Assembly: GCA_016808115.1 (NCBI GenBank)
Contig: JAEQBH010004661.1
Coordinates: 47,788-111,787, forward strand
From: Tetrastigma voinierianum
Taxonomy: Eukaryota > Streptophyta > Magnoliopsida > Vitales > Vitaceae
Length of the DNA: 64,000 nt
Direction of reading: 5' to 3'
The position numbers and the translations under genes were made by a program. Positions 45,591-57,150 of this stretch are shown here, one piece after another. The notes under the pieces are model-generated. The model did not search any database. It saw nothing but the letters and a program-made list of their open reading frames with translations, and had not been told where the DNA came from. How positions within the stretch are numbered: the first letter of the stretch is position 1; the number at the start of each line of letters is the position of its first letter.

Positions 45591-46552
45591 CGTCCCAAAA
45601 TTCCTACATACAACCATACACAATCACATGCATATGGAAATAGCCATTAAATATCCAAATTGACTCTAAAACGTACTCCCAACACATGGTTCAAGACCTG
45701 ATAACCACAAAGGAGCGTAATCCCAAAGATCCCTAACTCACAATCCCGACGACATCAATTAAATACCACCCTAGCCTTTGTGAGAACTACACACAGGCTC
45801 CTCCGTCTCAACCCTAGACTCCAACCCTCACGACACCCATGCAAATCCGATGAATGAATGCAATGCACCAAATCAAATAATATTCGCCATGTGAGATAGC
45901 ATAAACGTATTCTATATGATCGGGCCGATCCGTCGCCTCACCCTGGGTGGTGGCGACAGGACGTACACACCCCTAGATCCCCGCCGATACCATCAGAGCG
46001 GTCCCCGCCCCTACCCATACTCCGGGCCCCTGGGCTCGCTTTATGCACGGACACGCCCGTGTAAGACCAGACTAGTACTCGGTTCCTCTCTACAATACTA
46101 GGGTGTGGAGGAATAAATCAGAATCAGATCTCGTCCCACTCGATGACTGACCGCACCAAGCTCAAACCCGGGATCCTGCCTCTAAAAAGGCAATCCCCGC
46201 CCAGGCGTCCAGCCGTCGCAATGGAAATACGTCACCGTCCTACCTAGCCGGAACCTTGGTCTAATCCATTGTCTTATCGGCTGTGTGGCCTCGTCTCGAG
46301 ACACTCGGCAGCAGCGTGTCTCTTCGCTCTTTTCTCTCAACTAGAAGAAGGCTCTATTCTCTCTACTAGTACCCGCAGTTTCTGGATACCTTACGCGATC
46401 CTATCTCTACGGTCGATCGCCCGACCATGGAATCCATGAGTCCTCGTAGCGAGTCCTACAATCTTGCCCCGAATGGATAACTTCAACCCATTCCTCAAAT
46501 CTCCTCACTGACCATATCCTCGCGGGCCAATGGGAGTCACCCAGCAAAATGG
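45591..46552 (-). other. Decayed interior of element E after gag
   Basis: Here pol would be expected. Only GC-rich, stop-ridden sequence remains. Near 46440-46500 the minus strand has a weak match to the gag capsid end. No pol motif could be found in any frame. Confidence 0.5.
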
Positions 46553-46909
46553 TTAACCCCCAAGAACTAATACATCATTCACCATTACTGCCTTCCTCGC
46601 CTTAGCTCTGAGAACCCCCAAGGTCTCATGTCTAATGGTCGAAAAATACTTGCCCATGAAGAGCTCATGGAACTCTGTCCAAGTCATTGCCTCTATGTCC
46701 TTAGAGGTCTTGACCCAGTCCCACCACACTTGGGACTCACCCTCTAGCTGGAATGCAACTAGCCTAATCTTGGTTGCATCGGAGGTAATCTCCATAGCCT
46801 CCCACACCATCTCAATATGCCGGAACGAATGGTCCCGCCACCCCCATCCCCTCCCCTGTAAATGCCCAGAGGACGACGTACTGAACCCATGAAGGTCACT
46901 CCACACCAC
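46553..46909 (-). pseudogene. Gag capsid remnant of element E
   Basis: The 118-codon minus-strand frame contains IRLVAFQLEGESQVWWDWVK, then AMTWTEFHELFMGKYFST and a basic end. This is the core of the plant retrotransposon gag domain, where LEGEA-x-WW and F-x-KYFP are typical. Gag forms the particle shell around the element RNA. A neighbouring frame (46974-46759) reads the N-terminal part, so an indel lies near 46780-46910, and the zinc knuckle is missing. It sits about 600 bp after the primer-binding site, as expected for gag. Confidence 0.8.
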
Positions 46910-47510
46910 TGGTCACCACGCCAGTCTCGTGCAATAGCACACCAGACTAAATTCGTGCGATGGCAAAGAATCACAACCTTACAAATTCTACAAAGGGTCG
47001 ATCGAAAAATAGGTGGTGCCTAACTAGCACTACTCGACGCCCTCGCTTCTACTTGCCATCTACACATGTCAAATGGCAACATGGTTATCAAGTTTCTATC
47101 CTAGTCTAACTAGGAGTGCACATGCCAACCACTAATAGAATTAGTCATCATGAACTAACCCATTCATCCTCTTTTCTTCAATAATGGTGCCAATTACAAC
47201 CACTCATTTTATTCATCTCAGTTAAATTCCAAATTCTCATGTTCATTCTATTTTTCAAACCCCTAAGGTTATGTTTCTCAACCTTAGTGTTTCATATACA
47301 ATTCATCATGCATAAATTCCATACCATTCGAGCACACATCACATATATCAATTCATCAAAATGTACAATGAATGCATGTTCTAACCCATGCCCCATCGAG
47401 TCTTAGGTATTCGTGTACCCAAGCCATCATGGCAATTATGTCGAAGCTAGTATAAAAAACCAAACTTATGGATACCCCAAAACCCGAGCTCCCTGTACTG
47501 TGATACCTAA

Positions 47511-47523
47511 GCTCCGATACCAA
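47511..47523 (-). other. Primer-binding site of element E
   Basis: On the minus strand TTGGTATCGGAGC follows the LTR end within a few bases. It matches TGGTATCAGAGC, the site complementary to the 3' end of initiator methionine tRNA, with one mismatch. This fixes the orientation of the element. Confidence 0.85.
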
Positions 47524-47527
47524 GCCG

Positions 47528-49680
47528 TGAGGCCCCCAAACCCGGGGTCCATTGACAACCCGGTCAATCTCGCAAAGATCTGGGCGGATGTCTGCAACCC
47601 TAAGACATACACTCGTACATTGAGTCCCCTTTTCCCGAGACAAAGGATTTAACAAAAATCTGCAAAGTCTCCTTAAATGCGAGGGATGTACCAAAAATAC
47701 AACTCACTACATGGCAACTTGTCCCAATATTATACAACCAATCATAGTTCAAGTCCACACAGTAAAAATGGCAACATAGGCCCATTTGCCCATACTCTAA
47801 ACACATAAGCACATGACTATAGGACCATAGTCCATAAGAGTTTAAATTTACACCACTCTTATACAAAACATATATCAAATTAAGAATTCTAATACATGTT
47901 TTACAAAATATAAATCAAAGCCACAATCCAACTTTCTTCTCATTATCGGCCTCTAGGGAGCACCATCTCCCTGCACATCTCCTGTACCTGAAAGGGGGTC
48001 CCACGACTAGGTGAGCAATGCCCAGTAGAGTGAAATCCTACAAGGGCTACTCCCCACCTAAGTGCACATGCAATGGTCATGCTACAAGCACATTCCAATC
48101 ACGATTATGTCAATCCTAGAATGGAATCTACATGACATGAATGAGATGCTACTCCTCATGATCCAGTACCAAGTCCTCACCGACTTCTCCTGCAACATGC
48201 AATATGCCATGTATGAACAATCTTCAAAACAAAGATATTTGTTTTATTTCCATACAACCCTCCAATATTAATTAGTGGATATATTTCGATAATTTACTTT
48301 GGACAACCCTAATTATAATATAGTGACATAATTCCGATGTTAATTTAATATTTTGTGGACAACCCTTCGATATATATAATAGTTCATGGTTTATTCAAAA
48401 TCGGTTAGTTTACTCTACCCACACTAGAAAGATACCCGATTTCAGGAGTCTTAATCCATAATTTGACATTGGTTCATTATACTCATTTGAAGATACGATT
48501 CTTAGGGTTCTTCTCCAACTGGAATCACCTAAATCGGATCACCGAAACTCAAGATATGTCCTAAACAACCGGGACTACTCAGTTTTCAAACATAACCGTA
48601 AATCGTTCAACATACCCCCTTCAATGCATTTCCGAGTCCAAAGGGTTCGAAATTTGATAGACCTATTTCACAGAAATATGTCATCCTGCAAGTGGCTTCT
48701 AGACAACAATTTAGAATAACTCAATTCAGATGAGAGTTACGGCCAAGTTACGGCCAAAACACAGTCATAAGGGTCTCAAAATAGAACAAAGAAAACTCCA
48801 TTCGAACATAGCTCCACTTTAAATGCATTTCTGAGTCCAAAGGGGTCGGAATTTGGATAGACCTATGTCAACGAGATATGTTCTCCTATAGGTCTAGTTT
48901 ACCCGACAATTAAAATCACTCAATTCGGATGAGGGATGGCCAAGTTATGGCTAAAACACAATCATGGGTTGAAGGAAAAAAAAACTGAATAGCATTCTCC
49001 ACTTTGACACACGCATTACGCCTGGGGATAGAACAATTAAACCAAGTAGATAAAAACCCTACCTCTTCGCTTAGCATGATTCTCGACATCGCTTTTCACG
49101 GTTTCGTGAAAACACGTAACTCGACCTTAGCGAAATTATGATTCGTGTACCACACGAGCTCTCGCCGTATAGAGCCAACCCTCTCAGACTATCGAACTCC
49201 TTACCCACAAAACCCGTGGAATCAAAGAGAGCTTGGCTTCCTTTCTCTCTCTCTGCCTAACGTGAAAAAATCAAGGAATGAGAGATATTCTCTTCAAAAA
49301 ATATCTCTCGCCTTTATACTTCAAGGCTGACACGTGGCTCACATCACACCACGGTCCCTTACTTCTGTCCTCGCTCGAAACACCTTATTCATCCCTAAGC
49401 CGCCCATTTATCTTTAAATGGGCATTCTTTAAATATTTGATATTTTTCTGTGATTTTCTAAAATCTCGCTGGGTCCACCCATTTATCGCCTAGAAATTCG
49501 TGAAAATCCGACCGTCTCTGAATTCAAAGAAATTACCGGGTGACTAGATTTCTCGCGAGATGATTCCAATGTGCTGAAGTCCTGCTTCATCATCCGAGAT
49601 CTAAAATCTCATGTAGCAAATTACCAGATTCGGTTTCTTCCTAGCAAAATTCAAATTTCTAGGTTTTTCCTGTGTCTATG
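47528..49680 (-). mobile_element. 5' LTR of element E
   Basis: On the minus strand it starts CATAGACACAGG (eroded TGTAAGACTTGG) and ends near GGGTTTGGGGGCCTCA before the primer-binding site. It has the purine tract (49232-49258 as pyrimidines), an internal duplication (units near 48612 and 48820), and is about 2153 bp, close to the partner LTR. Confidence 0.78.
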
Positions 49681-49687
49681 TTTAAAT

Positions 49688-50233
49688 AAAAAGTAAGAGC
49701 ATGGAAGGGAGGGTCCCGAGTTTCGAGTCTCAAAGTGAGGATGGTTTACTACATTGTAATTATAATAGCTGCTTCCGCGTGCCATTTGACGTGTAGGGAC
49801 AGTGGCATGACTCATTTTCTGGTGGCACTAGGCAAAATCTATGAGAGAAATAGTAGCCACTTCTTAGTATATGAAAGGGTCATTGGCGGTCTTGAAAAGC
49901 TGCCATTTTTCAGCAGAAAAGAGGTTCTGGGGCTTGATGGCTGCCCCCTTATGCTTGTTTTGGACAATTTGGAAAGAGATGAATGGGGTTGTTTTCGAGG
50001 ATGTGGTGCCCTCAACCCAAAGAATGAAGAATTCTCTTACTTTCGCTATTTGGTCTCAAGAAATAGCCTAATACGAATATTCGCTTATGAATGTATTTGA
50101 TTTTTCGACCTTTGGTCACTATGTAGGGTCAGGGCCCTTTCTTTTCCCTTTCTTTTGGCACCGTCTCTTTTTTTAGAGCCATTGTATACTTCCTATATAC
50201 TTTTCCTCTAAGGGCTTTTCCTATTAAAAAAAA
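49688..50233 (+). mobile_element. 5'-truncated LINE (L1-type) 3' end
   Basis: Two overlapping frames (49735-50100 and 49871-50071) give AAPLCLFWTIWKEMNGVVFE and VVPSTQRMKNSLTFAIWSQE-like sequence. This is the zinc-binding end of plant L1 reverse transcriptases, where PL-x-x-FW-x-IWKERN and a downstream KxSF-x-x-LW are typical. A frameshift lies near 49900. The 3' untranslated region ends in an A run at 50226-50233. A candidate target duplication is TCTATGTTTAAAT at 49675-49687 and TCTATTTTAAAT at 50234-50245, differing by one base. The insertion sits right at the edge of element E. Confidence 0.75.
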
Positions 50234-50245
50234 TCTATTTTAAAT

Positions 50246-50345
50246 GGTTGATATCTAATGAGGGTGTCCCTAATTTGGAAAGATCTAGCTCTTTTGGGGC
50301 TTATCTTGATGCTCATTTGGGTTGTAATAGTACAGAGATGAAGTC
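50246..50345. other. Unassigned spacer
   Basis: A short plus-strand frame (ISNEGVPNLERSSSFGAYLD...) looks protein-like but is too short to place. Confidence 0.25.
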
Positions 50346-50349
50346 TACT

Positions 50350-50478
50350 CCTAAGGGTTAGACTCAGGCAGCGTAATGCTCTAGGGTTGGGTATTTGAAG
50401 GTTACAAGTTCGAGTCCCCTTGGGTTCACTGGAGGGTTTACCCAACTGATCACTCCAAAGCCTTGTGGTATTAGTCGA
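50350..50478 (+). mobile_element. SINE-like unit
   Basis: It contains 'caagttcgagtccccttggg' (B-box-like), then 'cactggagggtttacccaactgatca' and 'ggtattagtcgaggt', a string order I recall from a common plant SINE family. The A box is poor. There is no poly-A tail and no clear target duplication. The tandem array begins right after it. Confidence 0.55.
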
Positions 50479-50480
50479 GG

Positions 50481-51345
50481 TTACAACCACTTGGGTAGAA
50501 CTCACCCTTAAAACCTAGCTATCAAGGGGAGGGAGCCTAAATGGTTATACACCCACAAGACCAAGCCATCACTTCTAGCGATGGACTCATGTGTCTTTAT
50601 AGTCCACCCTCTTCAAACCGATATCCACGGCAATCAAGGACTTAAGGATTCCAACCCTTTATGCGGTTACAAATTCCTTCCCACAATTCCCGGGACAAAC
50701 CGCTTCCGATACCATCATACAACCACTTGGGTAGAACTCACCCTTAAAAGTTATTTGTCAAGAGGAGGGAGCCTAAATGGTTATAAATGCACAAGGCTAA
50801 GACGTCACTTAGCGATGTGGGACTCATAAAGGGTCTTTTTATAGTCCACACCTCTTTCAATCGATATCCACGGTAACCCGGTGACTTTACGGATCCCACC
50901 TTTTGTCATGGGTTCCAACTTCTCTTCCCACAATTCTCGGAATAAACTCCGCTTCTAATACCATTGTTATGACCACTTGCAGAACTCAATTCCTTAAAAA
51001 GGTATATGCCAAGGGAGGGAGCTCTAAATGGTTAAAAACCATAAAGTCAAGTCGCTCTGGCGATGTGGGATCTCCTAGAAAAGGTCTTTACAATCCACCA
51101 TCTTTCAAAACTGATGTCCACGATGACTGGTGATTTCACGGATCCCACCTTTATTGCAGGTAGCAACCTTCCCACAATTCCGGGACAAGGGCCATCCCTA
51201 AGAAACGAATTGCTCTTATACCATTATTACAACCACTTGAGCAAAACTCACCCTTAAAAGCTACCCCTCAAGAGAAGGGAGCCTAAATGGTTATAAACCC
51301 ATAAGGCCGTCGGCACTTCTGTGGATGGACTGCAGTCTTTATAAA
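50481..51345. repeat. Four-unit tandem array, TRIM-like sequence
   Basis: Units start with (t)tacaaccacttg at about 50481, 50717, 50967 and 51227 (236-260 bp each, the last one partial). Each contains 'gagggagc(c/t)(c/t)(a)taaatggtta', 'gcgatg(t)gga', 'tttatagtcca' or its variant, 'ccacaattc(c/t)cggga', and 'taccat'. The 'gatgtgggactca' word is typical of TRIM LTRs. Frames inside the array are short and unrelated to known proteins. Confidence 0.8.
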
Positions 51346-51506
51346 AGCCAGCCCTGACATCCACTCGCTATAAAAAAAGTACAAAATGAAGTCAAAGGAA
51401 AAATTATCTCAGATCATTAGTATCAACTGAATATAACACTGTAATTAACCTTAGATATAAACAATAAATGGATCAAACTGAATTAATTTATTAAAATGAA
51501 GAACCC

Positions 51507-53563
51507 TTATAAAACTCCGAAATGCAATTTTTCTGCAAAATAGCAAAACGGTAATTTGTCGCTGTAGTAAAAGTTGAAAACCTGGAATTTTTAGATCTCG
51601 ACGAAAAACAGATCAATCGTTGAATCGCCTTGGCAAAATCTGCTTACCGTCGACCTCGTTGGATTCTAAGACACCAAAATTTCACGATTCGAGGCACCGG
51701 ATGTTTGATGACACATAGAGTGGTGCCACATGGCATGACCATGTGGATGCCACAAGGTAAGCTTAGAGGAGGGCACATGGCATGAGAGCCATGTGGTGTG
51801 GTATTTGCCACCTAGTGCACGTGTCCATTTGACACATGGCACATGGTTGAGTCAAAATGTGGAGGAAAGTTGTGAGGGAAGTTTCCTCTTTGGGATCAAA
51901 ACCAAGGAATAGCTTATGAGAGAAGAAGGAATTAGGTGGAGGGAGGAAAGGAAAAGGAAAGAAAGGAGAAAAAAAGAAAGGAAAGGAGAAAAAGAAAAGA
52001 AAGGAAGAAAGGAAAGAAAATGAGGAAAACAAAATGAGAGGAGGAAAATCCGTGTGTGGAGGAAAAAAAAAAAGGAAAGAAAGGAAAATGGCTCCAATTC
52101 CCGGTGTTCCGAAGGGCAGAAGTCGATAAGCCAAGAATTAAAGTTGGTCTACTCTACGAGAGTTACGAGTAGGTGCCAAAAACAAAAGTGGTAGAGTTTT
52201 CTCCTACATTGGTTCCTCTAAGGGTCAGAATACAGATATGGTTTAGCCCCAACCATGGACTGAAGCTTTCGTGACGTTGGGACTATTTTTTCTCGAAATT
52301 TTCTGGCCGAGTTTGGAGGACTCCAAGCCATGGCTGAATTTATAGCCTTTTAATGATAATCTTGAAATTTGTAAAAAATAAATAAATAAATAAAACAAAG
52401 CTAAATTATGATTGAGTCCAAATTATTTCCAAGCAATGTATGGTTGGATTTATGTGGCCAAGAATGGCTGGGGTTTGTGTGGACTATTTTTGTGTGTTAT
52501 TGGCCGGAATTTTATAACATGCTAAAAGTGTTGTAAATATGTTGATATATGTTATAAATATTAGCATGAATGGATGTAAATTATATGCTTTCGATATAAT
52601 TATCCATGGTACTTGGCATAAAGTACGGGTTATAAATTGTTCCATGTAGTGTTCATCATACATGTAACATGAGAGAACATGCAGTGGCATTTTGCATTGC
52701 ATATGCACGGGAAACATCGCATTTCATGGGTGTGAGTGCATGGTTTATAAATCGACACTACGTTGGTGTTCGATCAGGGTTTCTGTGAACGGGACAACGT
52801 CCAATAGAGTCGTGATAGCTGTACGAAATGTAAAATATGTGTCGAGCATCAAGAAGAAGGATAGATCCCCGTGAAAACCCGCCAATTATGGTCAACATAG
52901 TCCCCATCGCAAATGCTATAAAAGTTGTCCCGTTTACTTCGAGTCTAGTTGAGATACCAAAAACTGGCACCCATAAAGGTGCATGGATTTTGAATATAAA
53001 ATGATCATCAGGATGTATCAATTCCAAAAAGCTTTTTGGTTTATAAACAAATGAAATTGGTTTTGAAAATAATCATTGGATGTCATCCAAAATGACGGTT
53101 TTTCACACTTGGCATAAGCATGTGTGAGGGAGTCGGTGAGGACTCCGGACATAGGGCATGATGAGTCTCGTCTCCTTTCATGGCATGTAAGACTCCATGT
53201 AGAATTGACATATTCTTCATTGAAATGTTGATATGTGTATTATTGTATGAACATGGCATTGCATGTGCACTTAGGTGGGAAGTAGCCCCTAAAGGTGGGG
53301 AGTAGCCTTATAGGAGTTATCCTTACTAGGCATTGCTTACCCCATCATAGGACCCCCTTTTAGGTGCAAGTTATGTACAAGTGACTGACCCTCACTCGAA
53401 CTCTTATGAACTGTTTTGATAAATTTGCATATTTTTCTAAAATATATAGGCATGAATGGATCCCAGTGAATGGGACGCGATATGGTGGTATCGAGATGTG
53501 ATACCCAGGTATTCCGTGAGCTGAAGGGCTATCAACAGGACCCCCGGGTTTTGGGGCGTCACA
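51507..53563 (+). mobile_element. Solo LTR of a chromovirus with perfect TSD
   Basis: It starts TTATAAAACTCCG (TG eroded) and ends TTTTGGGGCGTCACA. It is flanked by identical 5-bp duplications AACCC at 51502-51506 and 53564-53568. It has 'gcaaaacggtaattt', a purine tract at 51928-52085 and a cluster of CACATG/CATGTG words at 51725-51850. No primer site or internal domain follows. It is 2057 bp and is most similar in layout to the outer solo LTR at 22754-27472. Confidence 0.92.
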
Positions 53564-53568
53564 AACCC

Positions 53569-55480
53569 AAAACCTGCTTTCTTCTTCTTCCTGTGATTCT
53601 GTTCCTCACAAGTTTGTCTTTTGCTTGCATTCTTAGCTTCTAACCTTCATCTCGAGATGATGATGGCACTCCTCGATTCGAGATCCCTCCAATTTGATAT
53701 CCTCCAAGCCCAAATGGCGAAGACTCGCTGGGCTCATTCCTTCCGCCACTGCGCGCCGAGCTCCACTCCCCCGCCGGCACCTCCACCCAGAGCATCCGTC
53801 GCTGCCCCACTGCACCCGTAAATTTCCACCGGGCCGCCTCAGCCAGCCTACCGCCGTCGTCCCAGCCCCGCCGCCTTCCCCACCCCAGCCGCCCAGTGGC
53901 AAAGGCCGGGCTGGCCGATAAGAACTTCCTCCTCCAGGCCCCCGCCTGCAGGGAGATATCATACCCAAAGCCTGGGCCCCACTCACCCTCTCTGTCGATC
54001 GCATCCCAGCCCCGGAGGGCCCCACCACACCTAGCAGGCCCAAACTTCAGCCCAGCGGGAGTCATCCACTGGTGACCCCGAGCGCCACCTCACCACCTTA
54101 TCGTATTGCCGTAGCCCCACCTATCCCCCCCGTATCCATTATCGCATTCTTTCCATCAAGTGTACCCCATCCCAGTGGGAATGTTGGATCGCAAAGTGGG
54201 AGAGATTTGCAAGGGGAGGTTTACTATATCTCCCAAGATTCGAGCCCCAGCCCGAGACTCCATGCTACCTCCGCCGTGCGCAGATACCATTCGGGAGTCG
54301 CCCTTCCATGACGCCGCGCCGATATTTTATCCTCGTAGTCATCGAAGTTTTATCACACGATGACGCCTAGCGAGGCCAACCCGACTTCTCCGCATTTTTC
54401 CATCGACTACAAACAAAGATACTTAGCCCGACATCACAGCTCGCTCTCCATCTCGCCCGTGGTCCCCGCCAACGCTGCCAGCATTGAGTAGACAATGGTC
54501 TCCATCCGACCGTGGAGATGGTCCGGCTTCTCTCCATGGACGCCATTGGTGGGACTATTTTATTCAGGTGGCACCTCCCGCAACAGAGGCACAGAATCTC
54601 ACATTTTCGAGGTCTAATTGCTCTGCTCCAGCACATCGTCCAAAGGAGATGAGCTATTTTGGAGGCTTTATATCGTATTTCAGAGGGCTTCTAGTTCAGC
54701 CCAGCAGAGTTGAGATTACACGCCCCCGCTCAACTGGTATGGTCCACTGCCAGTTCCGCCCCGTTGAGTCCATGCCTTTCCTATTTCCACGACTCTTATG
54801 CCAAGTGTTGCAGCACACACGGTTCCCTGGGCCGAGCCCCACTGAGCGCCGTCACGGGTCGTGGAGGCCACCCATCACACCCGTGGCATGCCATGCCATT
54901 TGCCTTTCATCCCTCCGGACCGAGGACACGTCACTGGCCGATAGTCCACTAGGGGACTTGTCCCCTATAGTTGAACACACTGAGGCGCCTCCAGCTCTAG
55001 CTCCATCCGTTCCTCCATCAACAATTCTCTGGGGCCCACCTACCATCAAGCCCAAAGATCAGCCCCGATGCCCTCTATCCCTTCAAAGCCCTCAGCCCCC
55101 ATGCCCACTGCTCATTCAGATATAGATGGGCTGAGCACCTCCGCACCACCCCAACAAAGACAATACCATTCCACTGCTGACTTCTGACCATCACGGAGGC
55201 ATCCGCACATTCTCCACCACCGCCCATTTGCGCCGATGCCACCCCCGTGATAGATGACGTGACCGAGGCTACCACGGCTCGTAATTGCCATCCGCCTAAT
55301 CAGCATCCTCATGCGCCCAGAGTCACATGGGCCTCCCGCGCCTCCTTATCTCCGTCAAATCGCGCGCCCCTCCCTAAGCAGGATCGCCTCCTCCACCACC
55401 AACCCCGCAAATCCCTGGATGTAATCGGCAAACGCAGAGATCACCCACTTCTCTAGCAAAGACTCAACCCGTCCGTGCTG
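53569..55480 (+). other. GC-rich proline/serine-rich decayed tract, unidentified
   Basis: This is markedly more GC-rich than its surroundings. Plus-strand frames read MAKTRWAHSFRHCAPSSTPP then PPRASVAAPLH (53700-53820), then further Pro/Ser/Ala-rich pieces broken by frameshifts (54072-54363, 54484-55125, 55247-55456). A single decayed reading frame on the plus strand seems likely. The style recalls the first ORF of some LINEs, but I see no RNA-binding or zinc-knuckle motif, so I do not assign it. Minus-strand frames of 136-141 codons in the same place look like shadows. Confidence 0.35.
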
Positions 55481-55489
55481 AGGGGATGA

Positions 55490-55770
55490 TTCTTCTTCAG
55501 CCACCCATTGAGAGGTACTACCTGCCACGCACTTCCCAATCTACACCCCATTACGACAATGGCATACTTGGTCGGGGGATAGCGCGGGAAGGCGGATGTT
55601 CATATCGTCTATTTGGGCCTTTTGTTTGTACTCACCCGCTTCAAGCACATTTTCGTATGTTAATGTCTTCGGTTGCTTACCATTTAAAAATAAATTTTTT
55701 GTGAAATACAATCTTTTATATATATAATATAGCTCCATGTTTTCTACACTTTTGCAAATCAATTTTTGCC

Positions 55771-55805
<35 letters not shown>
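55490..55805. other. Transition ending in a 32-T homopolymer
   Basis: A run of T at 55774-55805 ends this block. If it is a retroposon tail, the element would be on the minus strand, to the right. The sequence before it (55560-55735) could be the untranslated end of whatever fills 53.6-55.5 kb. Confidence 0.4.
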
Positions 55806-55806
<1 letters not shown>

Positions 55807-57150
55807 GTTCTTCTTTCCCCGCAGAATTGAAAAGTTGAAGCACTGTATGATACCATCAATGCTATAATAGTTCCATGCACACAGTAGATGGTTAGTCAAG
55901 TCCCTTAAGAATCTAACCTTTTCATCCACCTTTAGCTAACTACACACAATGCACAATCTTTGTCAATAGGCCGAGTAGTTTATATCTCCTTTTATGTTCA
56001 AAACACCCTTTAGCCTCTGCTGACCACCTATAATAGGTTAAGGTTCCCATGATGTAAGGCTAATGAAGTCTTGTCAGAAAAGAAAAGAAAGAAAAAGAAA
56101 GAAATTAGAAAAGCCGCGACACTTCAGCTTCTGAAACCCGCTGAAAGACAACCGAGCTCCACGGCTGAAGCCTTTAAAGCCCGGTGCCCAAACTAATTGG
56201 TTGGGAGCCACCATCACCGCCACATGGTGGATGGGTGGAGTTTAATGAGTTGTAGGTGCTGATTCTCGAAATCATTCAAGTCCGGGGTGAAACTAAGAGT
56301 TAGTGGTCAAAGATCTCGTGGACTTGATGCCCTAAACCTTAGTCAAGTTGGGAGTCATCGATAGATCCCCGTTACACAAACTTTGGTGAAGTCGAGTTCT
56401 CAGCATTGCACCCTACAATATAATAGATGTGTGAAATAAGAGTGGAACCGGATCTATTTAGCTCACGCCAGCTTCCAAGGTCGCGTATTCGATGAGGGAG
56501 AGTAGCTTAGCAAATTTTATCGGGTAAACTGACACCAAACACTTAGATTTCGTGGTTCAAGTTGATTTCCTTGGAATGAACACTCGCCTAAACTTGTCCC
56601 CTCAGATGGCATTTATTCTCCTGCCGGGTTTTTTATGCAGTCCCACCTTCATATCGAGGGCAAGGCATTACTTATACACACTTTTGAACAGTATTAATCC
56701 TTTTGCATACACATAACTCCGTATGATCTTCTTTCTTTTTATCATTATGGGACTAGCAATGTGTTTGGCTGGGGAAGTGATTAGTATCCAAATAGTGCTA
56801 TCAAGCCCGGTTATTGCGTGTTTTAAGCACTTTTTGTGTGTACTAATCAACTTAAATAACCCAATTGATACATCGAGTGTCCCGCTTAAGTATTGATCAT
56901 TTGTAGCTATTGTTGTAGTTTTGCAAGCCAAATACCTCATTATCTTCAATCCAATTCAAACATGATGAACCCGGAAATGACCAAGATGCATGATCGAATC
57001 CAGAGGAAATTTGGAGCAAAAACGCTAAGAGAAGGAAAGTTCGCGAAAATTTCAGTAGGTTAGCAGCAGTAAAAATTTCGCACACCGCCTCCCGCACCGG
57101 CGCATCGCTGAATTCGCTTGTAGTTTGGCTTGTACAAATTTGCCTCATGT
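55806..57150. other. No identified feature
   Basis: This is mixed sequence with no coding motif. Neither strand shows LTR termini or repeats shared with the rest of the window. Confidence 0.4.

Larger units (their letters stand above)
43454..49680 (-). mobile_element. LTR retrotransposon E, pol deleted, two LTRs
   Basis: On the minus strand the element reads LTR (49680-47528), a primer-binding site, a gag-type frame (46909-46553), a decayed region, a polypurine tract and a second LTR (45567-43454). The two LTRs share long blocks, for example 'acaagcacattccaatcacgat' (43987 and 48087 regions) and 'gtttactctacccacactag'. The interior is only about 1.96 kb, and no protease, reverse transcriptase, RNase H or integrase code is visible. 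It would be a non-autonomous member of the chromovirus group. No matching TSD was found: flanks are GTAAC and TTTAA, but the first boundary is eroded. Confidence 0.8.

Noticed and set aside
50481..51345. CRISPR-like regular repeats
   Set aside because: Units are 236-260 bp, diverged and adjacent with no unique spacers. The sequence is a plant retroelement-type tandem array, not a CRISPR array.
54484..55125. 213-codon plus-strand frame, the longest in the window
   Set aside because: It has no recognisable domain and is compositionally biased. It lies in a decayed GC-rich tract, so I list the tract rather than a gene.
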